A DNA stretch of 64,000 nucleotides from contig CAZJQS010000018.1 of NCBI GenBank assembly GCA_964548175.1, positions 1 through 64,000 of the forward strand. The letters are read 5' to 3'. This stretch comes from JANQPA01 sp964548175 (lineage in GTDB: Bacteria > Bacteroidota > Bacteroidia > Chitinophagales > Saprospiraceae). The notes below the pieces were generated by a model. It ran no database searches. It saw nothing but the letters and a program-made list of their open reading frames with translations, and was not told the origin of the DNA. Numbering within the stretch: position 1 is the stretch's first letter; every line of letters begins with the position of its first letter. Shown here piece after piece: positions 39,787 through 48,835 of the stretch. Both the position numbers and the translations under genes were made by a program.

Positions 39787-41022
39787 TTAAAAAGAATTAA
39801 TCGCAGCTGTGGCGGCATTCCTGCCGCTTCTCATTGCTGCATCCAGCGAAGCATTCAGCAGGTAGTCTCCCGCCAGGTAAATGTCATTCGTCAGGGTAAA
39901 TTCTGTGAATTGCAGGTCAAAACGCATTTCGTCATTGATGGGCAAGGCATAAGGGATATCATACCTTGCGACCAGTGAGATCTCCGCCGCCGTGCCAGTC
40001 AGCCTTTTGAGGGCCATGGCCACCGCCATCTGCAGTTTTTCTCCCATTCCCTCCGTATGGTCTTTGACCGTTACAGATATCAGGGAATCTCCGCTCTTAC
40101 TGTAAGAAGGAGCGATATCCGTCAACACACAGAAGTTGTTGATGATGTGTTCGGGATCAGTGACCAGGGCGATGTGTTTGTCATTGAGAAGGGAATTTTC
40201 GGAAGAATAGTACAGTGTGGTAGTGCCTTCATATTCAAGAGCCTGCCCCTGCAGATTGCGTAGTAATTTACTGGGGTCAATGGTAACGATGAGCTTGTCG
40301 AAATCCAGTTTCTTACCGTTTACCAGTAACAACTGTTTTCCATCAACTGCCTTCGCCCGTGTATTAAAATGAAATGCTGTTTTTTTAAGTTGAGCCTTCA
40401 GTTGTTTAGGAATGGCTTCAATACCTTCGGAAGGAATAGCCGCCATTCCTTCGCTGAACTTTTTAAAAACAAATTTGAACATGCCCGCCTTAGTGCGCAG
40501 ATCATTTTCCAGAAAGATGCCTCCAAAGAAAGGGTTGAAGAAATGTTGAATGATCTGTTCACTAAATCCGAAGCCTCTTAAGAAGTCCAGGGTGCTTTCG
40601 TCCTGATGCAGAAAGAGCATATCCTCTTTTTGTCCTTTAAGCCTATTGGTCAGTTTCCAGATCAGGTATTTATCTTTCAGCGTTCCCACCGGAGATTGCA
40701 GCATTTTGAAAACCTGAGAAGGCTCGCGCAGGGGGTCGCTGATGGTGTAGCTGCGATCCTTATCAAAGATGATCGCGCCGGGGGCAAAAGTTTTTAGCTT
40801 CAAGGCGTCATAGTCCAGGTACCGACGAGTTTCCTGATAGGCGGTGAGCATCACCTGAAACCCGTGATCCAGTAAAAAACCGTCTTTCTGATCGGTCTTA
40901 ATCCGGCCGCCTGCCCGGTCTTCCGCTTCGATGATCACCGGTGCATATCCGGCCTGTTCGCAGTGGATAGCGGCTACCAGCCCTGAGACACCACCGCCTA
41001 CGATGACAATTTTTCGGTCCAT
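39787..41022 (-). CDS. FAD-dependent amine oxidase/phytoene desaturase-like oxidoreductase
   Basis: A 411-residue flavoprotein. It starts with the dinucleotide fold IVIVGGGVSGLVAAIHCEQAG, followed by EAEDRAGGRIKTD, the GG-motif of the amine oxidase/protoporphyrinogen oxidase superfamily. The C-terminus has the second FAD block (IYLAGDYLLNASLDAAMRSGRNAA). The substrate is unknown; carotenoid, amine or porphyrin oxidation are options. It stands alone, convergent with gnd and divergent from the DUF481 gene. Confidence 0.82.
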   Translation of the reverse strand: MDRKIVIVGGGVSGLVAAIHCEQAGYAPVIIEAEDRAGGRIKTDQKDGFLLDHGFQVMLTAYQETRRYLDYDALKLKTFAPGAIIFDKDRSYTISDPLREPSQVFKMLQSPVGTLKDKYLIWKLTNRLKGQKEDMLFLHQDESTLDFLRGFGFSEQIIQHFFNPFFGGIFLENDLRTKAGMFKFVFKKFSEGMAAIPSEGIEAIPKQLKAQLKKTAFHFNTRAKAVDGKQLLLVNGKKLDFDKLIVTIDPSKLLRNLQGQALEYEGTTTLYYSSENSLLNDKHIALVTDPEHIINNFCVLTDIAPSYSKSGDSLISVTVKDHTEGMGEKLQMAVAMALKRLTGTAAEISLVARYDIPYALPINDEMRFDLQFTEFTLTNDIYLAGDYLLNASLDAAMRSGRNAATAAINSF

Positions 41023-41189
41023 GTTGAAGAGCTTCTTTTGTGATTCAGGTAAAAATAGGGAAAAGTGTTCAGGGGTGAAGAAGTTTGCGTTTTGTTTTTT
41101 GGTGTTAATCCATTCTTCCTGGCCTTTTGAAACAACCTATATTTTAATAAATTGCGACGCGAAAGCATCAACTCAAAAAACCAGCTTCC

Positions 41190-41981
41190 ATGCCGCGTCC
41201 AACTGGATTCATACTTATTGTTTTTCTTTTTCTCCCCCTTTCATTAACCGCTCAGATCGTCAATACCGAAGAGCTCCGCTTCAACGTTGACGAGCAAAAA
41301 CTGGTAGGGCTGGCCGACCTGAATTTTGGACTTACCCGCAATAAAGCAGGTATGTCCATCCGTCCGGGGCTTGATCTTCGCATGGAGCTTAAAAATGCAA
41401 AAAGCCGTTGGATCGGGCTGGCCGGCTACAACCTTTCCCGCTTCACTAATCTGAGCCGGCCGGGTTCCTTGCCCACTAACTTTACCAACCGGGGCTTTGC
41501 TCATTTGCGCTATAATTACGACCTGTCTTCCAAAGTTACCCTGGAAGCCTTTTCCCAATACCAGTTTGACGAAATCCAGGAAATCGATATCCGGGTGCTG
41601 AACGGAATCGGACCAAGGATACAGATCGCTCAATCCGATTCCGCCTATCTGTATGTGGGAGCGCTTTACATGTACGAGTATGAAGAAACTTCTGAAGATC
41701 CCGAAAACATTGTTTACAATAAAGACAGCCGGCTGAGTTCTTACCTCTCTTTCGGATACCAGTTCAACGAATTCGTCAACCTGACTAATGTGACTTATTT
41801 CCAGCCCAATTTGTCGGACTGGGACGATTACCGGATCACTTTAAAAACGGTGCTTTCCGCTGGATTAAATACATGGATCGCCTTTAATATGACGTTCAAT
41901 CTGGTTTACGATAATCGTCCGCCACTGACAGTGCCGCCTGCGATGTACGACTTGTCGACGGGTTTTTCGTTCAGGTTTTGA
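41190..41981 (+). CDS. DUF481-like outer-membrane β-barrel protein
   Basis: A 263-residue exported protein (signal peptide MPRPTGFILIVFLFLPLSLTAQ). Alternating β-strand segments with aromatic ends, and a final Phe-Arg-Phe terminus, indicate an outer-membrane barrel of the DUF481 (YdiY-like) family. Function is unknown; relatives respond to salt or acid stress in proteobacteria. A possible promoter (TTTG near 41132 and TAAATTGC about 18 bases on) lies upstream. Confidence 0.72.
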   Translation: MPRPTGFILIVFLFLPLSLTAQIVNTEELRFNVDEQKLVGLADLNFGLTRNKAGMSIRPGLDLRMELKNAKSRWIGLAGYNLSRFTNLSRPGSLPTNFTNRGFAHLRYNYDLSSKVTLEAFSQYQFDEIQEIDIRVLNGIGPRIQIAQSDSAYLYVGALYMYEYEETSEDPENIVYNKDSRLSSYLSFGYQFNEFVNLTNVTYFQPNLSDWDDYRITLKTVLSAGLNTWIAFNMTFNLVYDNRPPLTVPPAMYDLSTGFSFRF

Positions 41982-42124
41982 GTTTTCTGAAATCCTCTTT
42001 TCAATCGACGACAATCTCCTGGAGTACTTTTTTAGCCCGATATAGAACTTGGTCGAGTTTGATCAGGTTTGTTTAAAAAGTCATTATCACGGTCTCACAG
42101 TTTTGAGGTGCTTATCGGTGAAAC

Positions 42125-43417
42125 TCATTGTTTTTCTATCAATACAGATCCTATTTGATCCAGATTCCCATCAACATCATCAGAAATTTCCAGGTCTAAT
42201 ATACGGCACATTAGTGGGTAAATGTGAATGTTTTTTACAGCAGGCATGGTATACCCTTTTTTGAAAGCTGGGCCATTCCCATAAAAAATTCCGTGCATTG
42301 CTTTAATTTCCGGGTCAAAGCCATGTTCGCCATAAACTTTCTGAGAAGAGCCTTTCATGGAATTGATCCTGCGCAGGCCGCTAAAATAATATCCGTCATC
42401 AGGAATGATCTGTATGGAGCCCCAGTTCTTATTTTTGGGTATATGCTCAAAATAAGGGGTTTCTGCCGTTTTATATACTTTGAAGTTGTCTTCTTTGGAT
42501 TTTAAGGCATTGAAAACAGAGTCGGTCTGGCTTTCTTTTTTGGGGTGGATACTGACGATAGCACCGTTATTGATGGTCAGGCAGGTTTCGTCATTAAGCA
42601 CGGCTTCGATCGGTAAATATTTTTCAACCGGCACTTCCAGCATTCCATGGTCGGATACGATGATGATATTAACGGGCAGATCTGTTTGTTCTACGCCTTT
42701 GAATAGTTTACCGAGGTCGGCATCCAAATCCATCAATGTTTTTTTCAGTTGTTCATCATCATTAGGTCCGTACCGATGGCCGGTATCATCCATATCCGAA
42801 AAATACAGGGTGATCATATGTGGCCGCTGTTTTTCCGGCATTTTCAGCCATTCCAGTACTTGATTGATGCGCACCTCATTTTGCACACTTCCGTCATACC
42901 TGTAATAATAGGTAGGCCTGATGCCCTGAATATCTGCTTCGGAGCCCACGAAGAAGAAACTGGCGGTCACCATGCCTGCATTATTAGCTGTGATCCAAAT
43001 GGGGGATCCTCTGTACCAGGCGCCGTCTTCGACCTTCTCTCTGTCTCCTAGTCTGTAAATGTCTTTTTTATCGTAACTGTAAAAAGAGTTTCCCAACAGC
43101 CCGTGCTTGTCCGGATACATGCCGGTTGCGATAGTGTAGTGATTAGGAAAGGTTTTGGAGGGAAAAGCAGGAATTAAGGCTTCCGCCTGCACCCCATTCT
43201 CTATAAAGGTTGTCAGATTGGGGGGATTAAACCGCCTGACATAATCCCAGCGAAAACCATCCAGGGAAATTAGAATTAAGTAGGGCTTTTCGAGTGTTTT
43301 TTTGGTGTTGAGCGCGGTTGGTTCACCTGCCGGCGCTGATATTTTCGGGCTGCAGGACAGCAAGCCTAGCAGTCCTATAATTATAAGAGTTACAAGCCTT
43401 GTTTTTTGTTGAGTCAT
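42125..43417 (-). CDS. ectonucleotide pyrophosphatase/phosphodiesterase lipoprotein
   Basis: A 430-residue alkaline-phosphatase-superfamily enzyme. ATG 43417 gives a lipoprotein signal (LIIIGLLGLLSCS). The metal sites and nucleophile Thr fit type I phosphodiesterases: LISLDGFRWDY, PSKTFPNHYTIATGMYPDKHG (nucleophile region), YFSDMDDTGHRYG, IIVSDHGM and GEHGFDPEIKAMHGIFYG. It likely hydrolyses nucleotides or phosphodiesters outside the inner membrane. It follows hisH on the same strand by 72 bases, which may make it the last gene of the his transcript. Confidence 0.88.
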   Translation of the reverse strand: MTQQKTRLVTLIIIGLLGLLSCSPKISAPAGEPTALNTKKTLEKPYLILISLDGFRWDYVRRFNPPNLTTFIENGVQAEALIPAFPSKTFPNHYTIATGMYPDKHGLLGNSFYSYDKKDIYRLGDREKVEDGAWYRGSPIWITANNAGMVTASFFFVGSEADIQGIRPTYYYRYDGSVQNEVRINQVLEWLKMPEKQRPHMITLYFSDMDDTGHRYGPNDDEQLKKTLMDLDADLGKLFKGVEQTDLPVNIIIVSDHGMLEVPVEKYLPIEAVLNDETCLTINNGAIVSIHPKKESQTDSVFNALKSKEDNFKVYKTAETPYFEHIPKNKNWGSIQIIPDDGYYFSGLRRINSMKGSSQKVYGEHGFDPEIKAMHGIFYGNGPAFKKGYTMPAVKNIHIYPLMCRILDLEISDDVDGNLDQIGSVLIEKQ

Positions 43418-43489
43418 GTTTAGATATATTTTAAGTAACCGCAAGGGTTGGGAAAAAATCGTTACTATCGTGACGAACACGAAATTTTT

Positions 43490-44080
43490 TCATGCCTTCT
43501 CCAAAAAATTTTTCAATATACGTTCTCCTATCTTTCCCGACTTCTCCGGATGAAATTGCGTGGCGTAAAAATTATCCTTCTGCAGCGCCGCGCTAAAGGG
43601 CAGAATGTAATCTGTGGTAGCTGTAGTGTATGCGCCCAGTTCTGCGTAATAGCTGTGGACGAAGTAGACGAATTCGTTTTCCAGCGCCTTGTCAAACAGC
43701 CCGTTCTTCAGATCCTTAATGCTGTTCCAGCCCATGTGTGGGACTTTCTCTCCTTGCTCGGGGCGAAATTTGACCACTTTTTGCGGGATGATGCCCAGGC
43801 AGGGGGTGTCGTTTTCTTCGCTGTATTCGCATAGCAGTTGCATGCCCAGGCAAATGCCCAGCACCGGCTGCCGAAGTTTGCGGATAAGGTCGTCTAGTTT
43901 ATGTGCTTTTAGATAAGCCATAGTGGTGCTGGCTTCTCCTACGCCCGGAAAAATGACTTTATCGGCGCTTCTGATTTCTTTATGCTCTTTCGTCAGAGTG
44001 GCTGCGATGCCTAAACGCTCCATTGCAAAAAGGACGGAGCGGACATTGCCGGCGTTGTAATCAATAATGGCTATTTTCAT
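43490..44080 (-). CDS. hisH: imidazole glycerol phosphate synthase glutaminase subunit HisH
   Basis: A 196-residue class I glutaminase; the start at 44080 (MKIAIIDYNAGNVRSV) matches the family. The catalytic Cys is in GICLGMQLL, and the His/Glu are in TQFHPEKSG. It supplies ammonia to HisF, which is not encoded in this window. It starts 13 bases after hisB stops. Confidence 0.95.
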   Translation of the reverse strand: MKIAIIDYNAGNVRSVLFAMERLGIAATLTKEHKEIRSADKVIFPGVGEASTTMAYLKAHKLDDLIRKLRQPVLGICLGMQLLCEYSEENDTPCLGIIPQKVVKFRPEQGEKVPHMGWNSIKDLKNGLFDKALENEFVYFVHSYYAELGAYTTATTDYILPFSAALQKDNFYATQFHPEKSGKIGERILKNFLEKA

Positions 44081-44093
44081 GTTATTCGATCTT

Positions 44094-45233
44094 TTACAAA
44101 ACTCCTTTGGTGGTGGGTAAGCTTTGGTTGTCAGGATCAATTCGTTTGGCTTGCCTTATGGCTTTAGCAAAGGCCTTGAATGCGATCTCGATCATGTGAT
44201 GCGCATTGTCGCCCTCGATTTTAACGTTAATATTGCATCGGGCCGTATCACTAAAGGATTTGAAAAAATGAGCGACCATCTCCGTTGGAAAATTTCCTGC
44301 TTTTTCCCTTTTAAGGTCAGCCTTCCAAACCAGGTAGGGACGCCCGCTGAAATCTATGGCTACCTGGGCCAGCGCTTCATCCATGGGTAAGATGGAAAAT
44401 CCGTAACGTTCTATACCTCTTTTGTCTCCCAGCGCCTGACGAAAAGCTGTTCCCAAAGCCAATGCAGTATCCTCAATGGTGTGATGCTCGTCAATATGCA
44501 GGTCTCCTCTGACCCGCGTTTGCAGATTACAGCCCGAATGCTTGGCCAGTTGATCCAGCATGTGGTCGAAAAAGCCGATGCCGGTCTGGTTGTCGTAACG
44601 TCCTTGCCCATCTAGATCCAGCTGAATGCTGATCTCCGTTTCTTTGGTTATACGGGATACTTTAGCGGAACGCCCCTGCTGGTTTTTTAAAAAATGATAT
44701 ATCTCTTCCCAATGCGTAGTTGTCAGGGCGATGGTCTGGGCGATCAGCGCTTCCTGACCCCGGACTTCTGAGGCGCCGAGCTCGGGCTCGTTGTTGAGCC
44801 AGATGCCCCTTGCGCCCATGTTCGCAGCCAGCTGCATATCTGTCAGGCGGTCACCGATAACAAAGGAAGCCGCCAGGTCGTAACCTTCCTCCATATAGTG
44901 CCTGACCATGCCGGTTTGCGGCTTACGGGTGGGGGCATTATCACGGGCAAAGGTGCGGTCGATGAGTACTTCTTTGAAAGTGATGCCTTCGTTTTCAAAG
45001 GCCTCTATGACCTTGTTGTGGGCCGGCCAGAAAGTATCTTCCGGGTATGCCTCCGTGCCCAGTCCGTCCTGATTGGTTACCATGACGAGTTCGTAGTCCA
45101 GGTCTTGCGCGATTCTGGAAAGGTACTGAAATACTTTTGGGTAGAAGATCACCTTTTCCAGACTGTCCACCTGGTAATCATCCGGCTCTAGGATCAGGGT
45201 GCCGTCCCGGTCGAGGAGTAAAAGTTTTTGCAT
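44094..45233 (-). CDS. hisB: bifunctional histidinol-phosphatase / imidazoleglycerol-phosphate dehydratase
   Basis: A 379-residue fused HisB starting at ATG 45233. The N-terminal HAD phosphatase has DxD (LLLDRDGTLI), and the C-terminal dehydratase (about 190-379) has the DEHHTIEDTALALG and NAHHMIEIAFKAFAKA manganese-binding blocks. One protein therefore catalyses two His pathway steps. It lies 105 bases from hisC, a gap containing an R3-like hairpin, and 13 bases from hisH. Confidence 0.95.
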   Translation of the reverse strand: MQKLLLLDRDGTLILEPDDYQVDSLEKVIFYPKVFQYLSRIAQDLDYELVMVTNQDGLGTEAYPEDTFWPAHNKVIEAFENEGITFKEVLIDRTFARDNAPTRKPQTGMVRHYMEEGYDLAASFVIGDRLTDMQLAANMGARGIWLNNEPELGASEVRGQEALIAQTIALTTTHWEEIYHFLKNQQGRSAKVSRITKETEISIQLDLDGQGRYDNQTGIGFFDHMLDQLAKHSGCNLQTRVRGDLHIDEHHTIEDTALALGTAFRQALGDKRGIERYGFSILPMDEALAQVAIDFSGRPYLVWKADLKREKAGNFPTEMVAHFFKSFSDTARCNINVKIEGDNAHHMIEIAFKAFAKAIRQAKRIDPDNQSLPTTKGVL

Positions 45234-45248
45234 TGTTTTGAATGTTTT

Positions 45249-45293
45249 TACCGCGAAGACGAGGTCTTTTGAGAATGGCTCGTCTTCGCAGTG
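45249..45293. repeat. R3-like hairpin between hisC and hisB
   Basis: accgcgaagacgag (45250-45263) and ctcgtcttcgcagt (45279-45292) form an inverted pair with one mismatch, carrying the same accgc-aag/ctt-gcggt ends as the other R3 copies. It interrupts the his operon, whose other junctions are close (13 bases, 30 bases or overlapping). It may set mRNA stability or internal attenuation. Confidence 0.55.
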
Positions 45294-45338
45294 AGACCCT
45301 ATTATTTTCAAATTTCGTATCTCCGGGCTGCCATCATG

Positions 45339-46379
45339 TTATGCTGCATAATAATCCAGCATGGCGGCAAACAGCTTTTCATTCTCCTTCGGCGTGCCGA
45401 TGGAGATTCTCAGGCAGCCGTCGCAAAGTATCACTTTTGATCGATTTCTGACGATGATCTTTTTTTCCACCAAATATTGATAAAGGCCATCCGGATCGGT
45501 TACCTTGACCAGGATGAAATTCGCTTCGGATGGGTAGATGCGTTCTACGAATCCAAGGCCGGCCAGAAATTGCTGCACCACGGCTCGCTGCCCCAGGATC
45601 TTATCGACCCATTGGCGGCGTTGATCCGTTTTGTCCAGCGCTTCCAGTGCGGCCTGTTGGGTGAGTTGGTTAATGTTGTAGGGGGGCTTCACTTTGTTGA
45701 ATAACTCAATGATGGCCGGCTGTGCGAAAGCCATGCCCAGCCGGATACCCGCCAGCCCCCAGGCTTTAGAGAAGGTTTGCAGGACGACCAGGTTGGGGAA
45801 TTCATCTAAGCGGTGGATAAAACTTGGTTGACTTGAAAAATCGACATAAGCTTCATCGATTATGACAATTCCTTCAAATTCTTTTAGCAGTTCTTCGACC
45901 TTGTCCTGATCCATGTTATTTCCGGTAGGATTATTCGGGCTGCACAGAAAAAGAAGTTTGGCATTAGGGTCTTCCCCCTTTTCTAAAATGGCCGGCACAT
46001 TAGGCTGAAAACGCCTGTCAAGCGGTATTTCTTCGATCCGGACATCGGCAATGTCAGCAGATACCTTATACATGCCGTAGGTCGGGGGGAGGGTGATGAT
46101 AAAGTCTTCTTTAGGCTCGCAGAAGATGCGCATGAGCAAGTCGATGGCTTCGTCGCTGCCGTTGCCCAGGAAAATGTATTCAGGGCTGACCTTTTTAAGC
46201 TCGGCTATCCGCTCTTTGAGCTGTAGCTGCAAAGGGTCGGGATAGCGGTTGTAGCCGGTGTCGAAAGGATTTTCGTTGGCGTCCAGGAAAACGTCTGCGC
46301 TGCCTTTAAATTCGGATCGGGCCGAAGAGTATGGTTTGAGCGTTCTGATGTTGGATCTGACGAGTTTTTCTATGTTCAT
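45339..46379 (-). CDS. hisC: histidinol-phosphate aminotransferase
   Basis: A 346-residue class I/II PLP aminotransferase. NGSDEAIDLLMR, SPNNPTGN, IDEAYVDF and the PLP lysine in TFSKAWGLAGIRLG identify HisC. Its ATG overlaps the hisD stop in an ATGA arrangement, implying translational coupling. Confidence 0.95.
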   Translation of the reverse strand: MNIEKLVRSNIRTLKPYSSARSEFKGSADVFLDANENPFDTGYNRYPDPLQLQLKERIAELKKVSPEYIFLGNGSDEAIDLLMRIFCEPKEDFIITLPPTYGMYKVSADIADVRIEEIPLDRRFQPNVPAILEKGEDPNAKLLFLCSPNNPTGNNMDQDKVEELLKEFEGIVIIDEAYVDFSSQPSFIHRLDEFPNLVVLQTFSKAWGLAGIRLGMAFAQPAIIELFNKVKPPYNINQLTQQAALEALDKTDQRRQWVDKILGQRAVVQQFLAGLGFVERIYPSEANFILVKVTDPDGLYQYLVEKKIIVRNRSKVILCDGCLRISIGTPKENEKLFAAMLDYYAA

Positions 46380-47671
46380 GCCTGGTTCTTTTTGATGGCT
46401 TCCAATCGGATGCTGACGGCGTTTTTATGGGCCAGAAGTTCTTCGGCCCGGGCCATTTCTTCGACAGCGGGTCCCAGGTTAATTAATCCTTCTCTGCTGA
46501 GTTCCTGAAAGGTGATCTTTTTGACGAAGGAATCCAGGGACACGCCGCTGTACATGCGGGCGTAGCCGTTAGTGGGCAGGGTATGGTTCGTTCCGGAGGC
46601 ATAATCACCGACAGATTCTGGGGTGAAGTTGCCGAGAAAGACGGAGCCTGCATTGATGATGTGATCGCAGAAAGTGGTTGTTTCTTCGATCGACAGGATG
46701 AGGTGTTCCGGCGCATAATGGTTGATCAGTTGGAGAGCCGTTTCCCGGTCTGGGACTACCACGGCGGAGCTGTTGGCCAGGGCCTGTTCTGCAATATTTT
46801 TACGAGGAAGCAGAGATAGTTGTTCTTCGATCGCCTTATGCACTTTTTTCACAAAAGCCTCTTCAAAGGCCACGAGGATGGCCTGGCTGTCGATGCCGTG
46901 TTCTGCTTGAGAGAGCAGGTCGGATGCCACAAAGGCGGGATCGGCGGTATGATCGGCGCACACCAGTACTTCCGAAGGTCCTGCCGGCATATCGATGGCG
47001 GTGCCCTGTTGGCTGATGATCTGTTTGGCGGCAGTTACATATTGATTGCCGGGGCCAAAGATCTTGTATACCTGTGGCACAGTTTCCGTGCCGTAGGCCA
47101 TAGCGCCCACTGCCTGCACTCCGCCGATTTTAAATATTTTATCCACGCCCACCTGAGCGGCCGTGTAGACGATGGCCGGATGCAGGCTTCCGTCTTTATT
47201 GGGAGGAGAGCACAGCACGATCTCGCGGCAGCCCGCCAGTTTGGCCGGCACGCCCAGCATCAGTACGGTGGAGAAAAGCGGCGCGGTGCCGCCGGGAATA
47301 TATAGCCCCACTTTTTCGATAGGTCGGCTCTGGCGCCAGCACTTGACGCCGGGCATGGTTTCGACGACTTCAGCAGGCAAGGCTTGCTGTTGATGGAACT
47401 TCTCAATATTTTCTTTGGCGGTCAGAATGGCTTTTTTGAGTTCCGGGCTCAGCCTATTTTCTGCCTCCCGGACTTCTGCTTCGGTAAGCTGAAAGCCGGC
47501 AAGAGAGACCTTATCAAATTTCTGAGTGTAAGCGCTTACTGCCTGATCGCCTTCTTTTTTAATTTCCAGGAGGATGTTGCCGACTGTTTCGTGCAGGCTG
47601 CTGACATCGAGGGTCGGGCGGCGTAGGATCTCATCCCATTGGGCTTGCTTTGGATTTACGTATACGTTCAT
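46376..47671 (-). CDS. hisD: histidinol dehydrogenase
   Basis: A 431-residue HisD starting at ATG 47671 (MNVYVNPKQAQWD). It has the family's VGLYIPGGTAPLFSTVLMLGVPA block, the CSPPNKDG segment, the SQAEHGIDSQ zinc-site region and GDYASGTNHTLPTNG near the C-terminus. It catalyses the last two oxidations to histidine. The start is 30 bases after hisG. Confidence 0.95.
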   Translation of the reverse strand: MNVYVNPKQAQWDEILRRPTLDVSSLHETVGNILLEIKKEGDQAVSAYTQKFDKVSLAGFQLTEAEVREAENRLSPELKKAILTAKENIEKFHQQQALPAEVVETMPGVKCWRQSRPIEKVGLYIPGGTAPLFSTVLMLGVPAKLAGCREIVLCSPPNKDGSLHPAIVYTAAQVGVDKIFKIGGVQAVGAMAYGTETVPQVYKIFGPGNQYVTAAKQIISQQGTAIDMPAGPSEVLVCADHTADPAFVASDLLSQAEHGIDSQAILVAFEEAFVKKVHKAIEEQLSLLPRKNIAEQALANSSAVVVPDRETALQLINHYAPEHLILSIEETTTFCDHIINAGSVFLGNFTPESVGDYASGTNHTLPTNGYARMYSGVSLDSFVKKITFQELSREGLINLGPAVEEMARAEELLAHKNAVSIRLEAIKKNQA

Positions 47672-47701
47672 AACTCTTTCTTTAAACAGCTTCATCAAAA
47701 A

Positions 47702-48562
47702 TTACAATATCATTTTTTCAATAGGGATTACCAGTATCCCTTCGGCACCTTGCTCTTTCAGCTGGTCGATGATCTCCCAGAAGCGGTCCTCCTGAATCAC
47801 GGTATGAATGGAGCTCCAGCCGTCCACGGCCAGCGGCATAATGGTAGGGCTTTTCATTCCCGGCAGAATGTCGATGATCGCCTTGATGTTCTTGTTCGGC
47901 GCATTCATCAGCAGGTATTTATTGTTTTGGGCTTTCAGGACGGACTTCAGGCGGAAGATCAGCTTTTCGAAGATGGGCTGGATCTCTTCGGGCATATTCT
48001 TATTGGCAAAAATGCAGGCCTGTGACTTAAGCAAAATGTCTTTTTCTTCCAGTCCGTTTTTAAATAAGGTGCTTCCGGTGCTTACCAGGTCGCAGATGGC
48101 ATCGGCCAACCCGATATTGGGAGCGATCTCTACGGAGCCGGAAATTTCATGGATCTCAGCCTTCAGATTGTGCTCTTTCAGCCAGGCGGAAAGGGAATTA
48201 GGGTAAGAAGTGGCGATTTTTTTGCCGTTAAGAAAGGTCAGGTCTGGATAATCGGTGTTTTTAGGGACGGCAATAGAGAGGCGGCATTTTGAAAAATTCA
48301 GCGGCAGTATTTTTTCCAGCGGCTTTTGCTTTTCGATGACGGTATTTTCACCAATGATGCCAAGGTCTGCAATGCCATCGTACACGTATTGAGGAATGTC
48401 GGAATTCCTCAGGTAGTATAATTCTACGGGAAAGTTGCTGGCCTGGACTTTGAGCTGGTCTTTTCCGTTATTGAAGCGGATGCCGCATTCGCGAAGTAGT
48501 TTTAGCGATCCGTCCAGAAGTCTGCCTGATTTTTGGACGGCGATTTTCAATTTAGCTGACAT
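47702..48562 (-). CDS. hisG: ATP phosphoribosyltransferase, long form HisG
   Basis: A 286-residue HisG with catalytic domain (LKIAVQKSGRLLDGSLKLL, VSTGSTLFKNGLEE) and a C-terminal regulatory ACT-like domain (IMPLAVDGWSSIHTVIQED), so it does not need HisZ and should be feedback-inhibited by histidine. It is the first gene of hisGDCBH. A terminator-like hairpin ends 14 bases upstream of its start codon, with a His-codon-rich frame beyond that. Confidence 0.95.
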   Translation of the reverse strand: MSAKLKIAVQKSGRLLDGSLKLLRECGIRFNNGKDQLKVQASNFPVELYYLRNSDIPQYVYDGIADLGIIGENTVIEKQKPLEKILPLNFSKCRLSIAVPKNTDYPDLTFLNGKKIATSYPNSLSAWLKEHNLKAEIHEISGSVEIAPNIGLADAICDLVSTGSTLFKNGLEEKDILLKSQACIFANKNMPEEIQPIFEKLIFRLKSVLKAQNNKYLLMNAPNKNIKAIIDILPGMKSPTIMPLAVDGWSSIHTVIQEDRFWEIIDQLKEQGAEGILVIPIEKMIL

Positions 48563-48576
48563 AGTTAAAGTTGGTT

Positions 48577-48616
48577 AAAAAAAAAAGAGGTTTACCAGTA
48601 AATGGCAAACCTCTTT
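48577..48616 (-). terminator. terminator hairpin of the his leader (candidate attenuator)
   Basis: On the minus strand, positions 48616-48603 and 48597-48584 form a 14-bp stem (one G-U pair) around a 5-base loop, followed by about ten T residues, 14 bases before the hisG start. A strong terminator inside a biosynthetic leader, preceded by a His-rich peptide frame, fits attenuation. I could not identify an unambiguous competing antiterminator by eye. Confidence 0.75.
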
Positions 48617-48651
48617 CTAATGTTTTGGTAAAATAATAAAAACCAATGTCG

Positions 48652-48720
48652 TCACCATCTACTCGTATTGCGGAGTAAGTTGTTAGGATGATGGTAATGA
48701 TATTGGTATATTAAGATCAT
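48652..48720 (-). CDS. hisL: candidate his operon leader peptide, 22 residues
   Basis: ATG 48720 to TGA 48654-48652. The peptide starts MILIYQY and carries a His-Tyr-His-His run at residues 8-11 (CAT TAC CAT CAT), then ends in ...TSRW. Three His codons in four make a histidine-responsive stalling site. The same bases (TTACCATC) can pair with GATGGTGA near the stop codon, as leader segments 1 and 2 do in known His attenuators. It is 90 bases before hisG. The name hisL is by analogy only; no family match is implied. Confidence 0.65.
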   Translation of the reverse strand: MILIYQYHYHHPNNLLRNTSRW

Positions 48721-48743
48721 ACTCAATTTTGTTATAGCCACCA

Positions 48744-48775
48744 TAAATATAAGCAAGAAATAATGGGAAAAGCAA
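48744..48775 (-). promoter_or_regulatory. candidate his operon promoter
   Basis: On the minus strand, TTG (48775-48773) and TATATTTA (48751-48744) are separated by 21 bases, a slightly long version of the Bacteroidota plan. Transcription would start about 20 bases before the leader ATG. Read-through from the upstream tRNA-Phe is an alternative, as no terminator separates them. Confidence 0.35.
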
Positions 48776-48835
48776 GCCGGTGTTAAAATAAAAAAGGCGC
48801 ATTGGATTTAAAATACACCCTTTTACCTTTTGTAG

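Noticed and set aside
42125..43417. hisF or hisA next to hisH
   Set aside because: The neighbouring frame encodes a type I phosphodiesterase, with its own metal-site motifs, not a TIM-barrel His enzyme.
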